Positions 29,801 to 45,331 are shown, numbered from the stretch's first letter. The stretch: 64,000 nucleotides of DNA from Himantopus leucocephalus (GCA_003993805.1 RSEF01000014.1:4467867-4531866), one strand, 5' to 3'. Notes: a model not told the origin generated them from the letters alone. Numbers and translations are program-made.

Positions 29801-32800
29801 CCTCCCACTGCAGGGACTCCCACCGTCCCACCTCATCCCTTCCTGGCTCCCAGCAGCTCCTGCCCGGCTCCAGCGGGGGGAAAACCCGAGGATAAGCCGT
29901 GGATAAGCTGGGGCAGCTTGGCTTGGGGCAGCACAGCAGAGCTGGCGCAGAAAGAGAGTTTGTTTTCCCCATCCTGGCTGCCAGCACAGTGAAACGCTGC
30001 TGTCACCCATCCCTGCAGATCCCAGTCGAAACGGACAACCTTTGAACTACCTGGACTTTGCAGACTTTGACTCTGGGGTCATTTCATAAACATGCTTGCA
30101 GAATTTGAGAACAAATTTCCCCTGAGCTGGATGGGACTGATCAATATTTCAGCCAGCAGCTGCTGCGCTGTGGCAGGGGGAGATGCAGCGCATGGGGAGA
30201 GGGAGAAGCCTGGATTTCATCGCTGTCTGGGGCCAGCACTCCACCTCAGGCCTCATCCAGCTCCCCTTCTAGTCACTGCAAATTTTCCAATCTGCACAGA
30301 TGAGATTTGGACCAGAGGCACTGCTGAGTGCTAAAACACAATTTACACTGAAATACTGAAGATGGATGATCTGATGAGCAGGATTATTTATAAAAGAGAA
30401 AAACAGTTCATGCATAGTATATCAGAAGTTAAAGAACTAAAATGGTACACGGCAACCTCTGCTGTCCTTATGTAGGACCACACTCAGATCCCATGTACTT
30501 TAAATACCAAGTGACATAATTCGTCCAGTTTACCCCGGATTTATTCCTGCTGTAAGCACAATCGAATCTGCCTGTCAGTCTCACTCAGGTAAACATTTCT
30601 GCAGGGATTTGGTAGGTAAGGATTCGAATGCCCTTAAAAAAGCCCAAAACCTCATGGATGAGGTCCACAGAGTATCTGATTACTGACTGTTATGTCCAGC
30701 AGCAACAAAAGCATTTCTGCTTCACAACATAACAAGATGGCACTCCTTGCAATTTTTAAATACAGCTATATAAAGTGAATGCTGGGATTACCAGCTTCAA
30801 CCTTTCTGGCCGGTTTATTCAACCTTAGTCCCCAGGAACAGCCTCGCGCAGAGCCAGCCCCCGCCGGTCCAGCCTGCCGGAGCGCTCATCCCCCAGCGCC
30901 GCTGCCACTGTGTGCGGGTCCCACTGCTCTGCCTGCTCAGAGAAAACATTGCAATTTGATTTAATTGCTATGTTGACTTATAACAGTATGTTTACGCTGG
31001 ATGCCTGCCAGCTGAAATGCAACAGGTTCGCAAAACGTATTTCCTCAAAACAGCATGATGTGCGATGTAATAAGGAAAGCAATCTTCCAGCCACCCCGAT
31101 TCCGAGGTTCATGTCGACTCCTCTGACTTGGAAGCAATGCTACCGACTCGGAAGAATTACACCCACCTAATTGATATGATAATCAGGCCTGGAGGCTGCA
31201 TTTTGCAGGTACAACACTCACGCTGCAGCTTCGGAAAGGGAATATTACTGTCAGAAATGAAAGCGATTAACAGTTGTTTGTATTACAGGGGTTGTTTGGC
31301 CTGTTTAATATCCCTATCAAAAGACGCATTCTTTGTTACGCAATCCTAAAAGGAAATCAAAGAGAAACTTAAAGAATGTTGCTAATCCTTTGTCGCTATA
31401 AGTCTGACATTTAAAAGCCAGTAAAAACCTGTGCTTTACCAATCGAAACAAAAATCTTCTCTTCCCTGTGGCCCTGGCTGCTAGATTTCAGCCCAGCTAG
31501 CAGCGCCCATGTCTCGGAGCCGAAAGCTATGCTGCAGGACCACCGCAGGAGCTGGAAGGTGAGTGTGTTCGTTGTCCCCCTGCAGAGCACAGCTCTGCAG
31601 CAGCGCGTGGCCACCAGCCCGCTCGGTGGCCGGCCGTGCGCTGGGCCGCGTCCCCAGGGCTGCGGGACCAGGAGATGCTGCCGGTGGGCAGCGTCGCTTC
31701 TGCAGCAGCGAGCATCGGGAGGGACGGTGGGGGCAAGGCAACAAACACCGCCGTCAGCAGTGTCTGACCAGTTAAGGAATGGGATTCCATGAGATGATTG
31801 CCTGCGATTCAAGCAGACTGGATTTCGCAACCCCAAAAGTCTCTTCTGGCCTGATATCACCCTGATGCTAATTGCTTCTACTTTATTAAAGACTTTAACT
31901 GCAAACTTCAGCTACTGAAAGAAACAGCCACGTGGCCCTTACCAACCCTGGCCTGTGACTTGTAAAAACAGAAGAAAAGAAAAGAGATGTTAAAAATATC
32001 AAGCAAAATCTAAAGTTGGAGCCGAACTGGCTTTTATCTGTTTCAGTCAAAAGGGAGTTCACTAGATGCACTAGTATTGCTTTGAATGGAACAAATAAAC
32101 CTCCAAGATTTTATAATGAATACCCTTTCTACACGTTTCTACAAAGCAGTCTATAAAACGTGGAATGAGAGATGTCATTCTTAAACACATACCACCGGAC
32201 ACTTTTCTCACAACTCCAATAACAAGGTATCATTTTCTATTCAATCCTATTTGGCTTTTCCATAAGGAACTATAAAAACCTCTCTCAAAATCCTGGCACC
32301 AGCGTATGCAATAGGAATCCTAACACTGACTCTGCTGGGGCAGAATCTCCCCCTTCAGGAATAAAGGCTTGGGAGGAAAAAAAACTGTGTGTTGGTTTTG
32401 TTGCTGAGCCAGCTATTTAACTTCACCAGCTAGCAGAAACAAAGGGAAAACAAATAAAACCATAAAGCGCATGTTCCTTTTGGACAAATAAGCCAAAACC
32501 CTTTGAAATTTATGGCTCTACAGCATCCCTACCTGATAAGTCATATAGAAAGCTGTGGTTGCAGATATCAGCTATCACGTAAATAAATTTTATTATGCTG
32601 TACAATACTAGTACAGTTAGACACACTAATCATGAGAGAAGGGGAGGTTGCTATTTTTTTCCTGTCCCATATGGTAATAATTTTGTATGATTGAACTGTT
32701 ATGAGCTAAATAAAACTACACATTAACTGTAAGATACATTGCAAAAACATTAAATCTTCCCTGGAGTTTTAGCAAATACTTGCTTTTTCTATGATGCATT

Positions 32801-35800
32801 TGGCATTAGCAAAGGAATCTACACTGGGCCATAGGATTTATAAATAGATTTGGCTCCCTCTGCAATACTTTATGGGCAATTATTTCAGAAATGAAGATGC
32901 AGAGCCACAAATAAATAAAATAATTGCAGCTGATCAGGCTTTATTTACGGCTATCGCACTTCCCTGACTGTCCAGCCTCCCTCCTCTCGTGTGCTCCACT
33001 AGCCTGCACCACCGCCCAGACGAAGAGTTCTCAGTTAACCTCAAACACTGAGCACAAAAGGTGCCAAAGGCAGATTCTGGTTTCCCCATTTCCAAATCCT
33101 GCCTGGGCCTTTCTGGAGCCGCCTGGCTCCCTGGATCAATTCAGCATGGAACGGGGAGGCTGGGAAAGGGCAGAGCGAGTTGCCGAGTTCTGCGGAGTTT
33201 CAAGCAGTTGGCCGGGGAGTACGTTTTGCTGTGACCCCCTGCAGAAGTCCCTGCCAAGGTCTGAGACCTTCCTTTGGCCCAGCAGGCGCCCGCTGTGTCA
33301 GGGAAGGGTTGGCATGGTCTCCCCCAGCTGCCACTCAAGCAGGTAGGAGATGAGGTTGGAAGACAGGGAGTACAGCCAGGTACAGCAGAACCCGCTTCCC
33401 AGGTAGCTCCGGTGAATCAAACCCAGGTAGCGACTGGCCTCACGCCTGCCTATCACCCTCCGGGGACCTCGCACCATGCCACTTTCAGTACTTGGAATCC
33501 CAGACAGGGTGGGAAGCTCAGGATGATCAACGTTCCTTGGGACCAGGTCTGAAATCCTACTGATGCCAACTATATTTTCTAAAGAACAGTGGCTCAGTTC
33601 GGTTTAACACAGAAATGCCGCTCACATCGCCTCCTCCAGCACTGAAGAGGAACTGAGGCCTCGTTTTCCTGTGCAGCTGGGCACTCTGTACCATTCAATG
33701 GTTGTCACCTGGCATTCAGGAAGAAGGCTGCTTGTACAAAGAGGCTTATCAACTCAGGAGAAAGAAAAGCGTAGTTTCTGCTGCTTTCAACAGCCATGGA
33801 GCTGAGGACACAGTAACAACCGAAACACACAGGATGCACCACATGGAGCCGCCCTGGCTATCCACCACGGGCAAGGAAGCCTCACTGAAGGAACAATGAG
33901 CTGATCTCAGAAGTAACCACCAGCATGATATTTTATGGTCTTCAAATTACACAATTTAGAAAAAAATGTCCTTTCCCCTGCCAGTCCGGATGACCAGAGA
34001 TGTCTGCCCCTGACCTGGGCACTCCCTCTGGCCTCCTGACCCGGCAAGGCGCAGCCAGCTCTGTTGAAGCCTGCATCAGAAGGGCACTGGGCAGAAAAGA
34101 GCGGGCTCCAGAAACAGCCTGCAAGGTGCCTAGGGCCTGAAGAAGGTCCTACAAGAAGTCGTCTCATAGCTTTAAAAGCCTTTTTTGTTTGTTTGTTTTT
34201 GTAGTTCCAGGCTGCTTATTTTTGTATAAAGGCATGATGCTGCAAGCCTCTCCAAGAACTTCATCTACAGCAGTCCATAAGCTGGTGAGAGAGGCCAATG
34301 GGACCAGATGCCAAAGGAGCTAGGAAGATTTACACCAGCCGAGCACCTGGCTCCCTGCTCACTCTTATCAGAATGAAGATAAATGCTTGCAAACATCCTT
34401 ATTCAAAATCACTAATGTGTTCAGCGGTGCTCAGCACAAACGCAGCCACGTTGCCCCTGTAAGGTGTGGTGCTGGGGAACACAGCTGCTGAACGCTCCAG
34501 TGTTGCTTCTTCCAGTGGTGTATGTAATGCAGGGAGAAAATAGGGTGTTGCTGCCCTTCAAATCAAGCAAAGGGAATGATTAAGACATCATCATTTTCTG
34601 TTATTGTTCTAGCGGATGGTAGTAATTGCCTCTACAGAGGAACGTGGCTATACCTCTATCGTCATCCATCATCTTGCCAAGGCTGCGTATGTACAGTAGA
34701 AACAGTAAACTTTTGATTTGACCTCATTAGCATTCCCAGAATTACAATGTCATACCAATGATAAAGATTGAGATTATCTGCATCTCAGCAAACGGGGAAG
34801 AAACAAATCACACACCGTGTAAAAAGCCAACAGCGCAACTGCGATTCTGCCAAACGCTTAAAGGTGACTCGAACCCGCCTGGTTCTTGGTTTCACATGTG
34901 GGACAGGACACAATGAGGAATTATGTCTGTATGCATCAAACTTGCAGACACAGGGGATGGACCCGCGCACTGATGATGTGATGATCTGAGCATTTGGGGA
35001 GAGTGCAGAGAGGGGAAGGGAGGATGTTGGAGCAGACGCATCAGATACCACCTTCCCTCTGACTGGCCAGTATTATCCTCCAACTGCTCCCAGGCAATCA
35101 GTGATGCATGGGAAACAGGGATAAATCTGTCTGCAATTTGGGAAACAACACCAAGGCACCTGGCCTTTGCACAAATGCCATGTCCTGCCTGGACACTCAT
35201 GGGATTTCCTCGTGACTCCCAGGACGAATGAGCATAAGGAGGGCTTCTGCTCAAACGTGAGTTGAAAGAAAGTGGGACCAATTATTTGGCCCTTCTGGCA
35301 GTCAAATAAGATCAAGTCAAATCTGTACTTGTCTGAAATCAGCCTATAGCAAAATCTATAGCGAAAGAGGGAATTGCTCAGTCTCCAGCCAGCAGCTTAC
35401 CCCCTGAGCTGTGCTCCCCTGTAACACAATGCCAACACATATTCCAAACCACTCATTCTCGGTTACTTTAGTCTTTTATGGACCATCTTAGAGGAAATTA
35501 ACTGAACTTCCCTACAGTGGGAACAAAAGAAGGAAGTGAATTTATTATTCCAGTGGTACCCTTGACACAGATACTGAGTAGCTTCATTAAACATCTTGCA
35601 GCCCCGAGTGTCTTTGCCAAACCCTCTACAATACGCACAGAGCCATTTTCCTTATTACAACACAAACACACAGGTCAGGATTCAGAACTCATTTCCATCT
35701 GCTTTGTATCTGAATAACTTCCCTCATCTCAATGCGATCTGGGCAGGCACAAGTCAAGGCTGCACCATCCCAGTCCTTCCCTTTCTCTCTAGATTCATTA

Positions 35801-36323
35801 CCTTGCAGCACCACTCTCAGACAAACTCATTTTCACAGAGTCAGCACAGCCAAAGCCAAATGACTAATACAACCCTTTAATACAAACAACAATAAATCAA
35901 CGGATTAAATTATAATTTATCAGAGAAATACTATTTAGCTCTTCCCAAAGCTGTTCTGAAGCATCCCTCTTGTCTGGCCATATTCCAGGGGAGCACTGAC
36001 ACTAGATAAAGCTCAGACCTGTGGAGTCAGTTTACATACGAAAGAAATGCTGAAAACATCCTGTATTTATGATGGGAGATTTCACAGAGATCAGAGTGAA
36101 TAACATTCCTGAAAAGACTGCAATGTATCTGAAGCCTCCTGAGGATCTCTCCCGAGGCCCGCTCTAGCAGGGCAAGGCTTCAACAGCCCCTGAAGCAAGC
36201 AAGCCCAGGGAACCAGGCACTTTGAGAACCTTGAGACGCTACAGCAAACTTTTAACGGCTTAGAAAATAGCAACAGGCTATTCCACCACAATTTCACTCC
36301 GCAACACAGACTTTTTTTACTTA

Positions 36324-36791
<468 letters not shown>

Positions 36792-37800
36792 CTAACGGGG
36801 ACACACAGTGGGAAGGGAGCTGGGGTGCTTCCGAAGACTGGGATGTACAGTCCATTGCGCAGCAGACATTTCCGTAATTAAAAGTATGAGCAGATACTAT
36901 AGCAAATCTCTGACCTCTCCTGCGAGCTTAATAATTGTTGCTGAGCAGCAGAGATATGTAAATTCATCTCCTCTCTGCGCAATGGATATATATCCAAGCC
37001 CACCCATTCACTTCCAGGGATCCACGCTAAATGCGCTCACTTCCCAGCTGAGAGCTAATGGGAATTTAAGATGGACATTTGTTCATACCAGTGTGAACAA
37101 CTTGGACAACATCGTGTTAACAGGCAGATTATACTGTTGCTAAAGTCAAAGCAGACTTTTTTAACGGATAAGAATTCACAAAAACGCATTTTACTTGATG
37201 ATAAGGTTACTTAAAGAAGAGACATACATACTTTGGCAAACCAGCTGCTTTTCTCCACCACAGCTGCTGTCAGTAAACGAAACGGCCTCCGCGCCGGCTC
37301 CCCCGCTCCCCCCTGTGCTCGGGGAGGCAGGCCGCGGCAGCCGTGTCGGTGTGGATGAGTCAGTCCTTTAAAAACGCTTCCTACGAACCATCAGATAATC
37401 AATCCCTTTCTCTACAGGTCTGACAAAACCCGTGTCAACTGCAGAACTACATAAATGTCAAGTTACCTTGCTCTGGAAATTTTGGCTTAGAGCTGCCCTT
37501 GTTCCACCTATACCGCTTGTACTCTTTTTCTCTAACCAATGCCATTAGCTGCGCACCCTTTTAATTACTCATCTCTGTGCCTTATTACTGATAGGTCATC
37601 AGCTCTCTCGCAGCACTTGTAATCTATATTTTTGCAACAAAATGCTATGCAAATCTGGTCGGTGTAATTACACTTCTCCTCGAACAAAATCCCTCCTGCC
37701 TTGCCGTTTCGCTGACCCCAGCCTTCTCTTGCGTTGCCAGTTTATCCCAAAGGAACAAATACATAATTAGAAATTAAAGGGCATTAAATAACTTGCACCC

Positions 37801-38060
37801 AACAGGTACGGCGGAAGCACGTGGCTTTCACAAACGGGACTCCCCCTCTGGCGCAGAACAGGCCGGTCGGTGCGCACCGGCAGGAGAGGGAGCCACAGGC
37901 CCTTCCCCAGCTCGCCCACAGCCTGCAGGCCAGGAGCAGCGGAGCCCCCCCAGCCGCCCCGGCCCCGCGCCCTGGGCACCCCCCGGCCACTCTGGCCAGC
38001 ACCCGGGGACGCGTGGCCACGACCAGCCCCGCCGCAGCCTGAGGCGCGGGGTTTGCCCGG
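37801..38060. other. intragenic CpG island in FAM20C intron 2
   Basis: I count 25 CpG in these 260 bases, with GC content visibly far above the flanks. It could be an alternative promoter, an enhancer or an orphan CpG island. No first exon or start codon in frame with FAM20C exon 3 is visible. Confidence 0.6.
37945..37984 (-). other. potential G-quadruplex on the FAM20C sense strand
   Basis: On the minus strand five G-runs of 3-7 bases are separated by loops of 6, 3, 2 and 5 bases. This fits the G3+N1-7 pattern, and the motif lies in the sense strand of the nascent FAM20C transcript. Folding was not tested. Confidence 0.55.
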
Positions 38061-41000
38061 TTCATTAAGGCCCAGGCTGTAATTGCACCCCTCTTTGCCT
38101 GGGCTATCTCCATACAGGCCAGTAACACCACCCTCAGCACCACAGGGCAGACTTGCCTCCGTTCTGGCAGGTATAACGCCCCCCTGGCCCAGCGACCTCG
38201 ACACAGCTGCTTCTAGACGGCTGCCGCCAACTGAAGACCATTTTTTCTCTAAATTTTCTCTGAAATGTATGTAATTTATGCGGCTTCATTCGATTCTGAG
38301 GAGCTCGGGGCTTAGAGATTGGCTCCCTCTCCTCCATGAGACATGTACGTCCGAAATATAGCAAAAGTCCAGTAAGGCCACCCGAGAAAAGGGGAGGATA
38401 GAGCCCACTTCGAGGCACGGCTGGGCACCCGAGTGTTTGGGAAATCACATCAATGCAAAGAAGAAGAAAAAAAGATGTTCCAGCGTGCCCTTTTCTAAGC
38501 ACAAAGTTTCAGATACGCTAAGAGGACTGGTTTCTCAGCAAACTGAAGCCACTCGACAGATAATGATTTTGTTAGCAGCCGAACTCAACAATGAGTGTGT
38601 CATCACCAAGCAGGGAAATGTATGAAGAAGATTAACAATTCAGAATAATTCTTCCATGAGACACAAAGGCCTGGTTTCCTGTCAGAAGGAATTGAGCTGA
38701 AGTAAGACAAAAGCATCTCCCTGGTCTTTTCAGATCCATCTTATTGTATTGCCTTAATTGGTTGCAATAGTGGCCTCAACCAAACACAAGTTTTGCTGGC
38801 ACGTTGTCCCCCCGCTGCTGCTAGGAGTAAACTTTGGACCTCTCCAAACCAGAGGGTGACGTTGATGGGTACGGCGACCCCTCGTGCCTCCTGGCAGGGC
38901 ACGCTGGAAGCCACGTACATCGTGGGCAGCAGCCTGTGCCCGAGCTTCATGTTGGCTTCCCCCCACACCATCCAGACTCCCACACTGATATTCCCACTGG
39001 GGCTGCTCGTTCAGTGCCGCGGAGGGGCCGGCCAGGCTGGAGGCCATTCAAAGCCACTCTCCAAGCCCAGACTAGGGAGAGTCTAACATTGTAATCCCCA
39101 CAGAGAGGGAAACACCTGAGCTTAGACTGTCCTTTTGGACTCAACAAAACCTTTCATGCACCTCTAAACTAAGCAGACTTGGGAGCCGCCTGGGGTGCCC
39201 AAATCTTGGGGGTGGCAATGCCAGAAAAGAGCAGATCCCACTGGAGATGATTCCCTCAGACCTCTAAGTTAGATCACTTCCCTTGCCCTAACTTAGCATC
39301 ACATCTGCCTATGGGTTTCCCTCTCGTTTCCTGAGCTGTATTCCTTCAGGAACTCCCTTTCCTTCTCAGACCTCTGTTAAACATGTCCCTCTGGCCATTA
39401 TGGCCAAAGAGCGGGAGCCCCGTTGTCTCCCAGGAGCTTACCCTCAACAAGCATTGTTTGCTTATCTGGAGATGCCCTTGTCCCTTTACCTACTGCCCAC
39501 AGGAACATTTCTCAAGAATTTCTAATACCCAGAAGCAGCACATACAATTTTCCAAGAAACTGGAGGGTGCTACACCACTGCAGTCTGTCACCTCTACCAT
39601 TAGCAGACTTAGGTATTTTTAAGAACGCCTTGCAACATAAGGCTGTACTGACTCCAGGAGAAACTCTAGTCGCACTCTGAATTCATCTCTTTTTTTTAGG
39701 GTTTCTGAATATACTGGCACATCACAGGTCGTGAACAGCTCTGTTAAAGGCTTTATAAACCTGCTAGCTCCAAGCAGGTACCTCAAATCAAGTCTCATAC
39801 AGCTCCTGGACGTACTGGCACAGCGTTAAAAACAAATCCCAATACAATCATTACTTTTTATCTTCAGGCAATTCAAAGTCTCTCTCTTCCCCTCGAAGTA
39901 GAAGGAAATGGAAAGCAGCATTAACCTTTCCTGTTAACCCAGTGCAAGGGCTTTCAGGTGTGAACAGAAATCTTCCTCATTTTAGGAGGCTTTGCAAAAA
40001 ATTCCCCAAGATATCTTTTTGCTTGAGTGTCTGTGGGATTAGAGTCCTGTCCAAAGACCACGGAAATTGGTGGGATTCCTTCTGTTTTCTCTGACAGGTT
40101 TTGGATCGAGCCTCTGAAGATCCTCGCTTCATCTCCATCTACGAGCCTACTGTCAGGGCCACATGCCACGTCTGCTACTTCCCCACCTTGTCCCCTCACC
40201 AAAACAGGACCTGAATTCCCCTCCTGATCCACAGACACCATCCAATATAAAAGACGAGCTATATATCATCTCTCAGTCATCTTCTTCTAACTATGTGCTA
40301 CAGGGTGCTACTGGTACTAACCCCTAGTAGAGACCCAATGTTGCCCAAAGGGACTTGGCCCAGAAGGACCTGGAATTTGAACTGGTCTGGCTTTCCAGCT
40401 CCTCTGCCTACTGGACAGCCCTCGTCCTACCGGCCTGTCCGGACCGTGTGCTCTTCTGATGGAGAGCGAGAGTCCCAACAAGACCTCTGAACCTGGCTTT
40501 TGGTCAGAATCCAACAAACATTTTAAAATGTATTTAATTATGCAAAGGTAACGCCTCAGACGTGAGATCCAGTCAAAGTCTGGGATGCAGTAACATCTGA
40601 AACAGAGGACGTTCAGATCCATTTTGGATTCCTATTTATAGATCAAGTCAAATCTAACCTAAACACGTTGATTGGCTTTAACAAGTAATACTCTGCCCCA
40701 GGGTAGAGACATGGACCTGTTCAAGCTGTAAAGAACAAATTTCAAAACAAATTCAAGCCCTCATCATCATTTGTTCTTGTTCAGCCAATTCTGCTGACTT
40801 GTTTTTAAAGGCTTTTCTTGGTTTAGTCAAGAGAGTAAGAGGCTTCTGGAGGGGAAGAGATCTGTGAAATCATTCAGAGGCTTTGTTGTACATTTTAAGT
40901 CCCCTCCTTTCATCTGGAATTGTAAATCAATCTGTTGACTCTTGGCAGATTCATTGTTTTCTTATACAGTAAATCAATGGCGCTACATTTCATTAAGTTT

Positions 41001-43430
41001 TCCACATGTTCTCAACAGCACTTTTTCCCTTCCTTTGGGTGAGATTTCTATAATTTCCTTTAGCACCAGAATTTAGGTTCAATATTAGGCGTCTTGTCTT
41101 TTTCTTTTTTTTCCCTGACTTGAAGCAGAGTCCACCTGAGTTAATTGCAGCATTTATTCACTGCGTGAGTAATCTTGCGTGCTTGCTTTCTAATTACCGC
41201 CTGTACAAACCGAAGGCATCGCAGGTTCAGAAATGAACTCAGTCGGGGAATGTTTCCAAACCTTCCCAACCAGAGAATTTAAAGACTCAAAAATTAAACC
41301 CCAAGCAAGCACAGGAATGACGAAAGGCCGTTCTGCCCGCAGGCAGCCCCCCAGCGCAGCCCCTCCGGCCAGCCGTACGAGCAGCGGCGAGACCAGCCTG
41401 CCTCTACGACGCACCGGGCCGTATCTGTCGTTAAACTTGCTGACAGCGCTGCCACAATTATGCACAGACGTCTTGTAAATATGCAAGAAAATAGCTAACT
41501 ATGGTTATTTATGCATGCAATAAACCGTTACGAAAGGCGAAGGAAACGTGCAATTGCCTGTGCATGTGCTGCTTCTGAAAACTGGGTTTCAGTGCTCAGT
41601 GGAAAAACAATTCTCTCTAGGCTCCTATTTATGGCAAGAGGAAATTTTCAGCGAATTAAATCAAATTAAGAGCTATCCCTTTATGCTGAACAAAATGAAT
41701 AGGAAATATATATATATTGACGCAGGGCACAGAATACATGCTCAGCCTGAGCGCCCGGGGTAACCCTGTCCTTTCCAAGGCCAGCTCTAGGTGTCACTGT
41801 GGGAGCTGAATGTGACGCTCCTTCCCAGCCATGGGTTTGTTCCATTTAAACTTTAACATCAAGAAAATGTCACCTTGGTGCTCCCTGCTCTGGGGAATTG
41901 CTTCTGTCGCTGTTTTCATTTTAAAATAACACTGCACGCTACAGAGTCATGTGAGCGGTTCTGATAGATGGCGGGGGATCAATCTGGTCACCGCTCTCCT
42001 CCATAAATAATGCAAGCTGAGCGGGGAAATTACAATGTGGCTACGAAAGCTGTTTAGCTGCAGTTTGGATCTAATTACGGTAGGTATCAGGAACCCGCAC
42101 AGCAAATCACCTAATTCTATTAGAGCCAAAGCAAATCTGAACCCTGGGAAGAAACTGGATAAAGCAATATCCCATTTCATCTAATGCATGTAAGCCTGTG
42201 TATTTAATTGTCCTGCTTGCAAAAAGAAGCCTGAAGATTGGGCATTATGAAGGTTTCCCTTTATTTTATACTTCTAACCTGGCATCTTTGCAGCTGCCTT
42301 AAAAAAAGAAAATAAAAAGCAAAACAACAAAAAAATGACCACAAGGAAAAAAAACCCAGACAGATATGCAGCAATATGCAAAAGAAGTGAACAGCCCTAT
42401 AAATGTCCTTTGGTCAAATATATTACTCTTTATTAATCAGCTTACATGCTTTAGAATCCCTGCTGCTGCTTTGCAGTAAAGCTGAAAACTGGCAGGTATT
42501 ATTTTAAAACATATATTTTTAAGCACTCAAAGAATTTGCAACATAAAATAAGAAACGCTGCACTGTGTAACAAAAAAAAAACCCCAACAATATATTAACA
42601 ATATGCTTTTTCTTGCTTTGCAACCTGACAAAGCTCCTGAATCCCTACAGAGGTGGGCGGTGGATGCTACCAGCAAAACTCAGGTCCTGGCATCTCTGCA
42701 CTGGCAAAAGTCCCCTTCCATTTCCATACGCTGGAGTTTAGACTGGGATTTATGTGCAGGAATCATTCCCTGTCGGTTCCCGCAGCGACTGATACCAATA
42801 CCAAACGTACCTCATTTTTAGTTGATGGAAATTATCCTGATCACTGCTAGAAACTGGGGCTCCGTGTTTTCGTTAGGGGCATAGGGGGCCCTACCGTGCT
42901 CTGAAGAGCCTTGTTCAAACATTAACAGAGAGACAATCCCACAGGAAATCGCTAATAACAATCATAAATCTTCCTCCGTGGCCCTTTCCCCCTGTTGATC
43001 TGAAAGCTCTATCAAAACCATAATTAATGGAAACCTCACGACACGTCTATATGACACACTAGGTGAAATCATGGCCCCAGGGAAGTAAATGGCAAAACTT
43101 CCACTTACGTCACCAGGGTGAGGACTTCACTCCTATTTTTTATGATAACCACTTTGCTGCTAGGTTAACTGAAGCACAGAGAGGTTAAGCAACATGCCCA
43201 GAAGCACAAGTGAAGATCGAGCCCAGAAGATCAAGCGACGAGTAAGTGCTGAACTATTATTTCTCATTCCTACCTCCCTTCTTCTCCCACCAGCTTCTAC
43301 GTCCCTACATCAACCTTAACCGCCCCACTGCTCTGCAGAAGTGACAGATGTCATGGTTTGAATGCTGCCGAGTTTGCTGCACACACTGCATGTCCTCCTG
43401 AGCTCTGAAGCGTTGAAGAGGTAAACAGAG

Positions 43431-43632
43431 ATCATAGAATCATGGAATGGTTTGGGTTGGCAGGAACCTTAAACACCATCTCATTCCAACCCCCCTGCCC
43501 TGGGCAGGGACACCTCCCACCAGCCCAGGTTGCTCCAAGCCCCGTCCAACCTGGCCTTGAACACCTCCAGGGATGGGGCAGCCACAGCTTCTCGGGGCGA
43601 CCTGTGCCAGGGGCTCACCACCCGCACAGCAC
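43431..43632 (-). mobile_element. CR1 LINE 3' fragment (about 200 bp)
   Basis: ATCATAGAATCATGGAATGG, then GGTTTGGGTTGGCAGGAACC, then CCTGGGCAGGGACACCTCCC and TGGCCTTGAACACCTCCAGG are the reverse complement of the avian CR1 3' region. The 3' terminus faces left. The copy is truncated at its 5' end and diverged, with no coding capacity. Confidence 0.93.
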
Positions 43633-44613
43633 CAATGCACCCAGCAGCCACGCAGCACCAAACACCGCTACAGCCGATGTATTTTGTGTAAACCTCAGCA
43701 GGTGAGGCAGGAGAGGGTTTGGTTGAGCATCACCTCTGCACAGAGCTGGGGACAGCCTCCATCTTTTCCTCTGTGATGGATGTGCTCAAAGAGCAACGGT
43801 AACACGTGTGTTACAGAGCGCTGGCTCGATCCCCACTCACACATGTCATTAATATTCCAGAAATGGGTTGGCACTGCGGGGAGAGGGCAGGAAAGGTGCC
43901 GGCTATGTCAAGGAGACGGTCACCACGTCCCTCATCACCCTCTGGCGCAGAGCAGAGGAGCACGGGCAGAGCCTGCTGCTGCTGCGGGGTCACAGCTCAG
44001 CTAGAGAAGGGACAACACATGGCTTCACTGTCAAACCCGAGCTCCTTCATGAATCACTCCAATCCAGAATTTTGGGGACAGAAAGCCCATCACAGGTTAC
44101 TAAACGAGCCCGTGTTTGTCATCTTTCATGAGCTAGGTCTCCGCTGGACCTGGAATCCAGCGCGTGGGGTGGCACCCGGGTACCGCAAGCTGCTCTATGC
44201 CGAAGCCAGCCCAGCAGAGCCCGGAGCAGGGCTGTGTGCCGAGCACAGCCCCATCCCTGCCGGAGCAGCTCTCCTGTGGCATCCTGCTTTTCACACCTGC
44301 TCCAGCTGCATCAGCCACACCAGCCCACCCCTGACGACCGAGGACCTCCCTCACCCCTGCTCGGCAGCCGCTGTGACTCACACACGACGGAAAATGGAAA
44401 CCTTGGGGCGGCTCATGCTATTCTTGCCGGCCGTTTCCTGCTGAAGCCAGGGGAATTTTTGCCTCACGGGGATAAAGCCCTGCTGACCTCATCCCGCGGT
44501 GCCAGCGCACCACCCATCCGCACGGCTCCTGCTACTCCAGCCCTCCGAAACAGGCTCGGCAACTTTGCCCCCAGTGCAAGGAACCTTATTTTCAGCGCGG
44601 CTGACAGCAGCGG

Positions 44614-44666
44614 CTGACTGTGCGACGGCAACCACTGGCTGTGCGATGGCAACCGCTGGCTGTGCT
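44614..44666. repeat. 21-bp short tandem repeat, about 2.5 copies
   Basis: Units CTGACTGTGCGACGGCAACCA (first 20 bases at 44614-44633), the related 44635-44655 unit and a partial third unit share CTGTGCGAtGGCAACC. A minor local expansion in GC-rich intron. Confidence 0.8.
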
Positions 44667-45331
44667 GCAGCGCTCCACCTCTGAGCCCCCGGCTGCGCGC
44701 GTGCGCAGCACCCCCGGCATTGCCTTTGGGGTTGTGGGGTTTTTCCCCCCTGTGCAGCTGAATTCAAGGAGACACATGCCACCATTAAAGAGCCCCAGAG
44801 AAAAGCCCCGAACTGTGTCACCTTGCCTACCCAGAGCCCGAGGCTGACAGGGGCACATCCCCGCCGTGGATTCCCAAGCAGAACAGAGCTGCGCTCTATC
44901 TGGGGCTCCCTACGCAGCACCGGGGGGGTGGCAGCCCCGCACAGCCCCCGCCGCCGGGCACAGCCTTTCCAGTAACAACCAGTCCCTCATACAAACCCAG
45001 CTCCAGCAAGATGCTATCTGCTTTTTGCCGTCCTTTTTTTTAATCATCATATTCATCTTAAAGAACCGAATCGGGCACTTTCAGCCTGACTGGGCCTAAA
45101 AGATCCCTGGAAGGAAGGGGGCTTGCCTGGCTGGAGGCTTTTCAGTGAGTCAGGTGATACAGAGCTGGCAATACCTCGTTATGCCTAACAGGGAAAATGT
45201 GTGCAGAAGTCGGGACGCGATGGAGGCACGCCGGAGAGAAGCCATGCAAAATATTCATTAATATTCAAACAGCAATGAGATCCTGAACAACAAGCAAATA
45301 AGCATAAAAAATGAGATATATCCGAACATAC

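Noticed and set aside
38741..39047. overlapping open frames on both strands in intron 2
   Set aside because: Several frames are open at once in GC-rich sequence, none has a known domain, and no splice sites support an exon.
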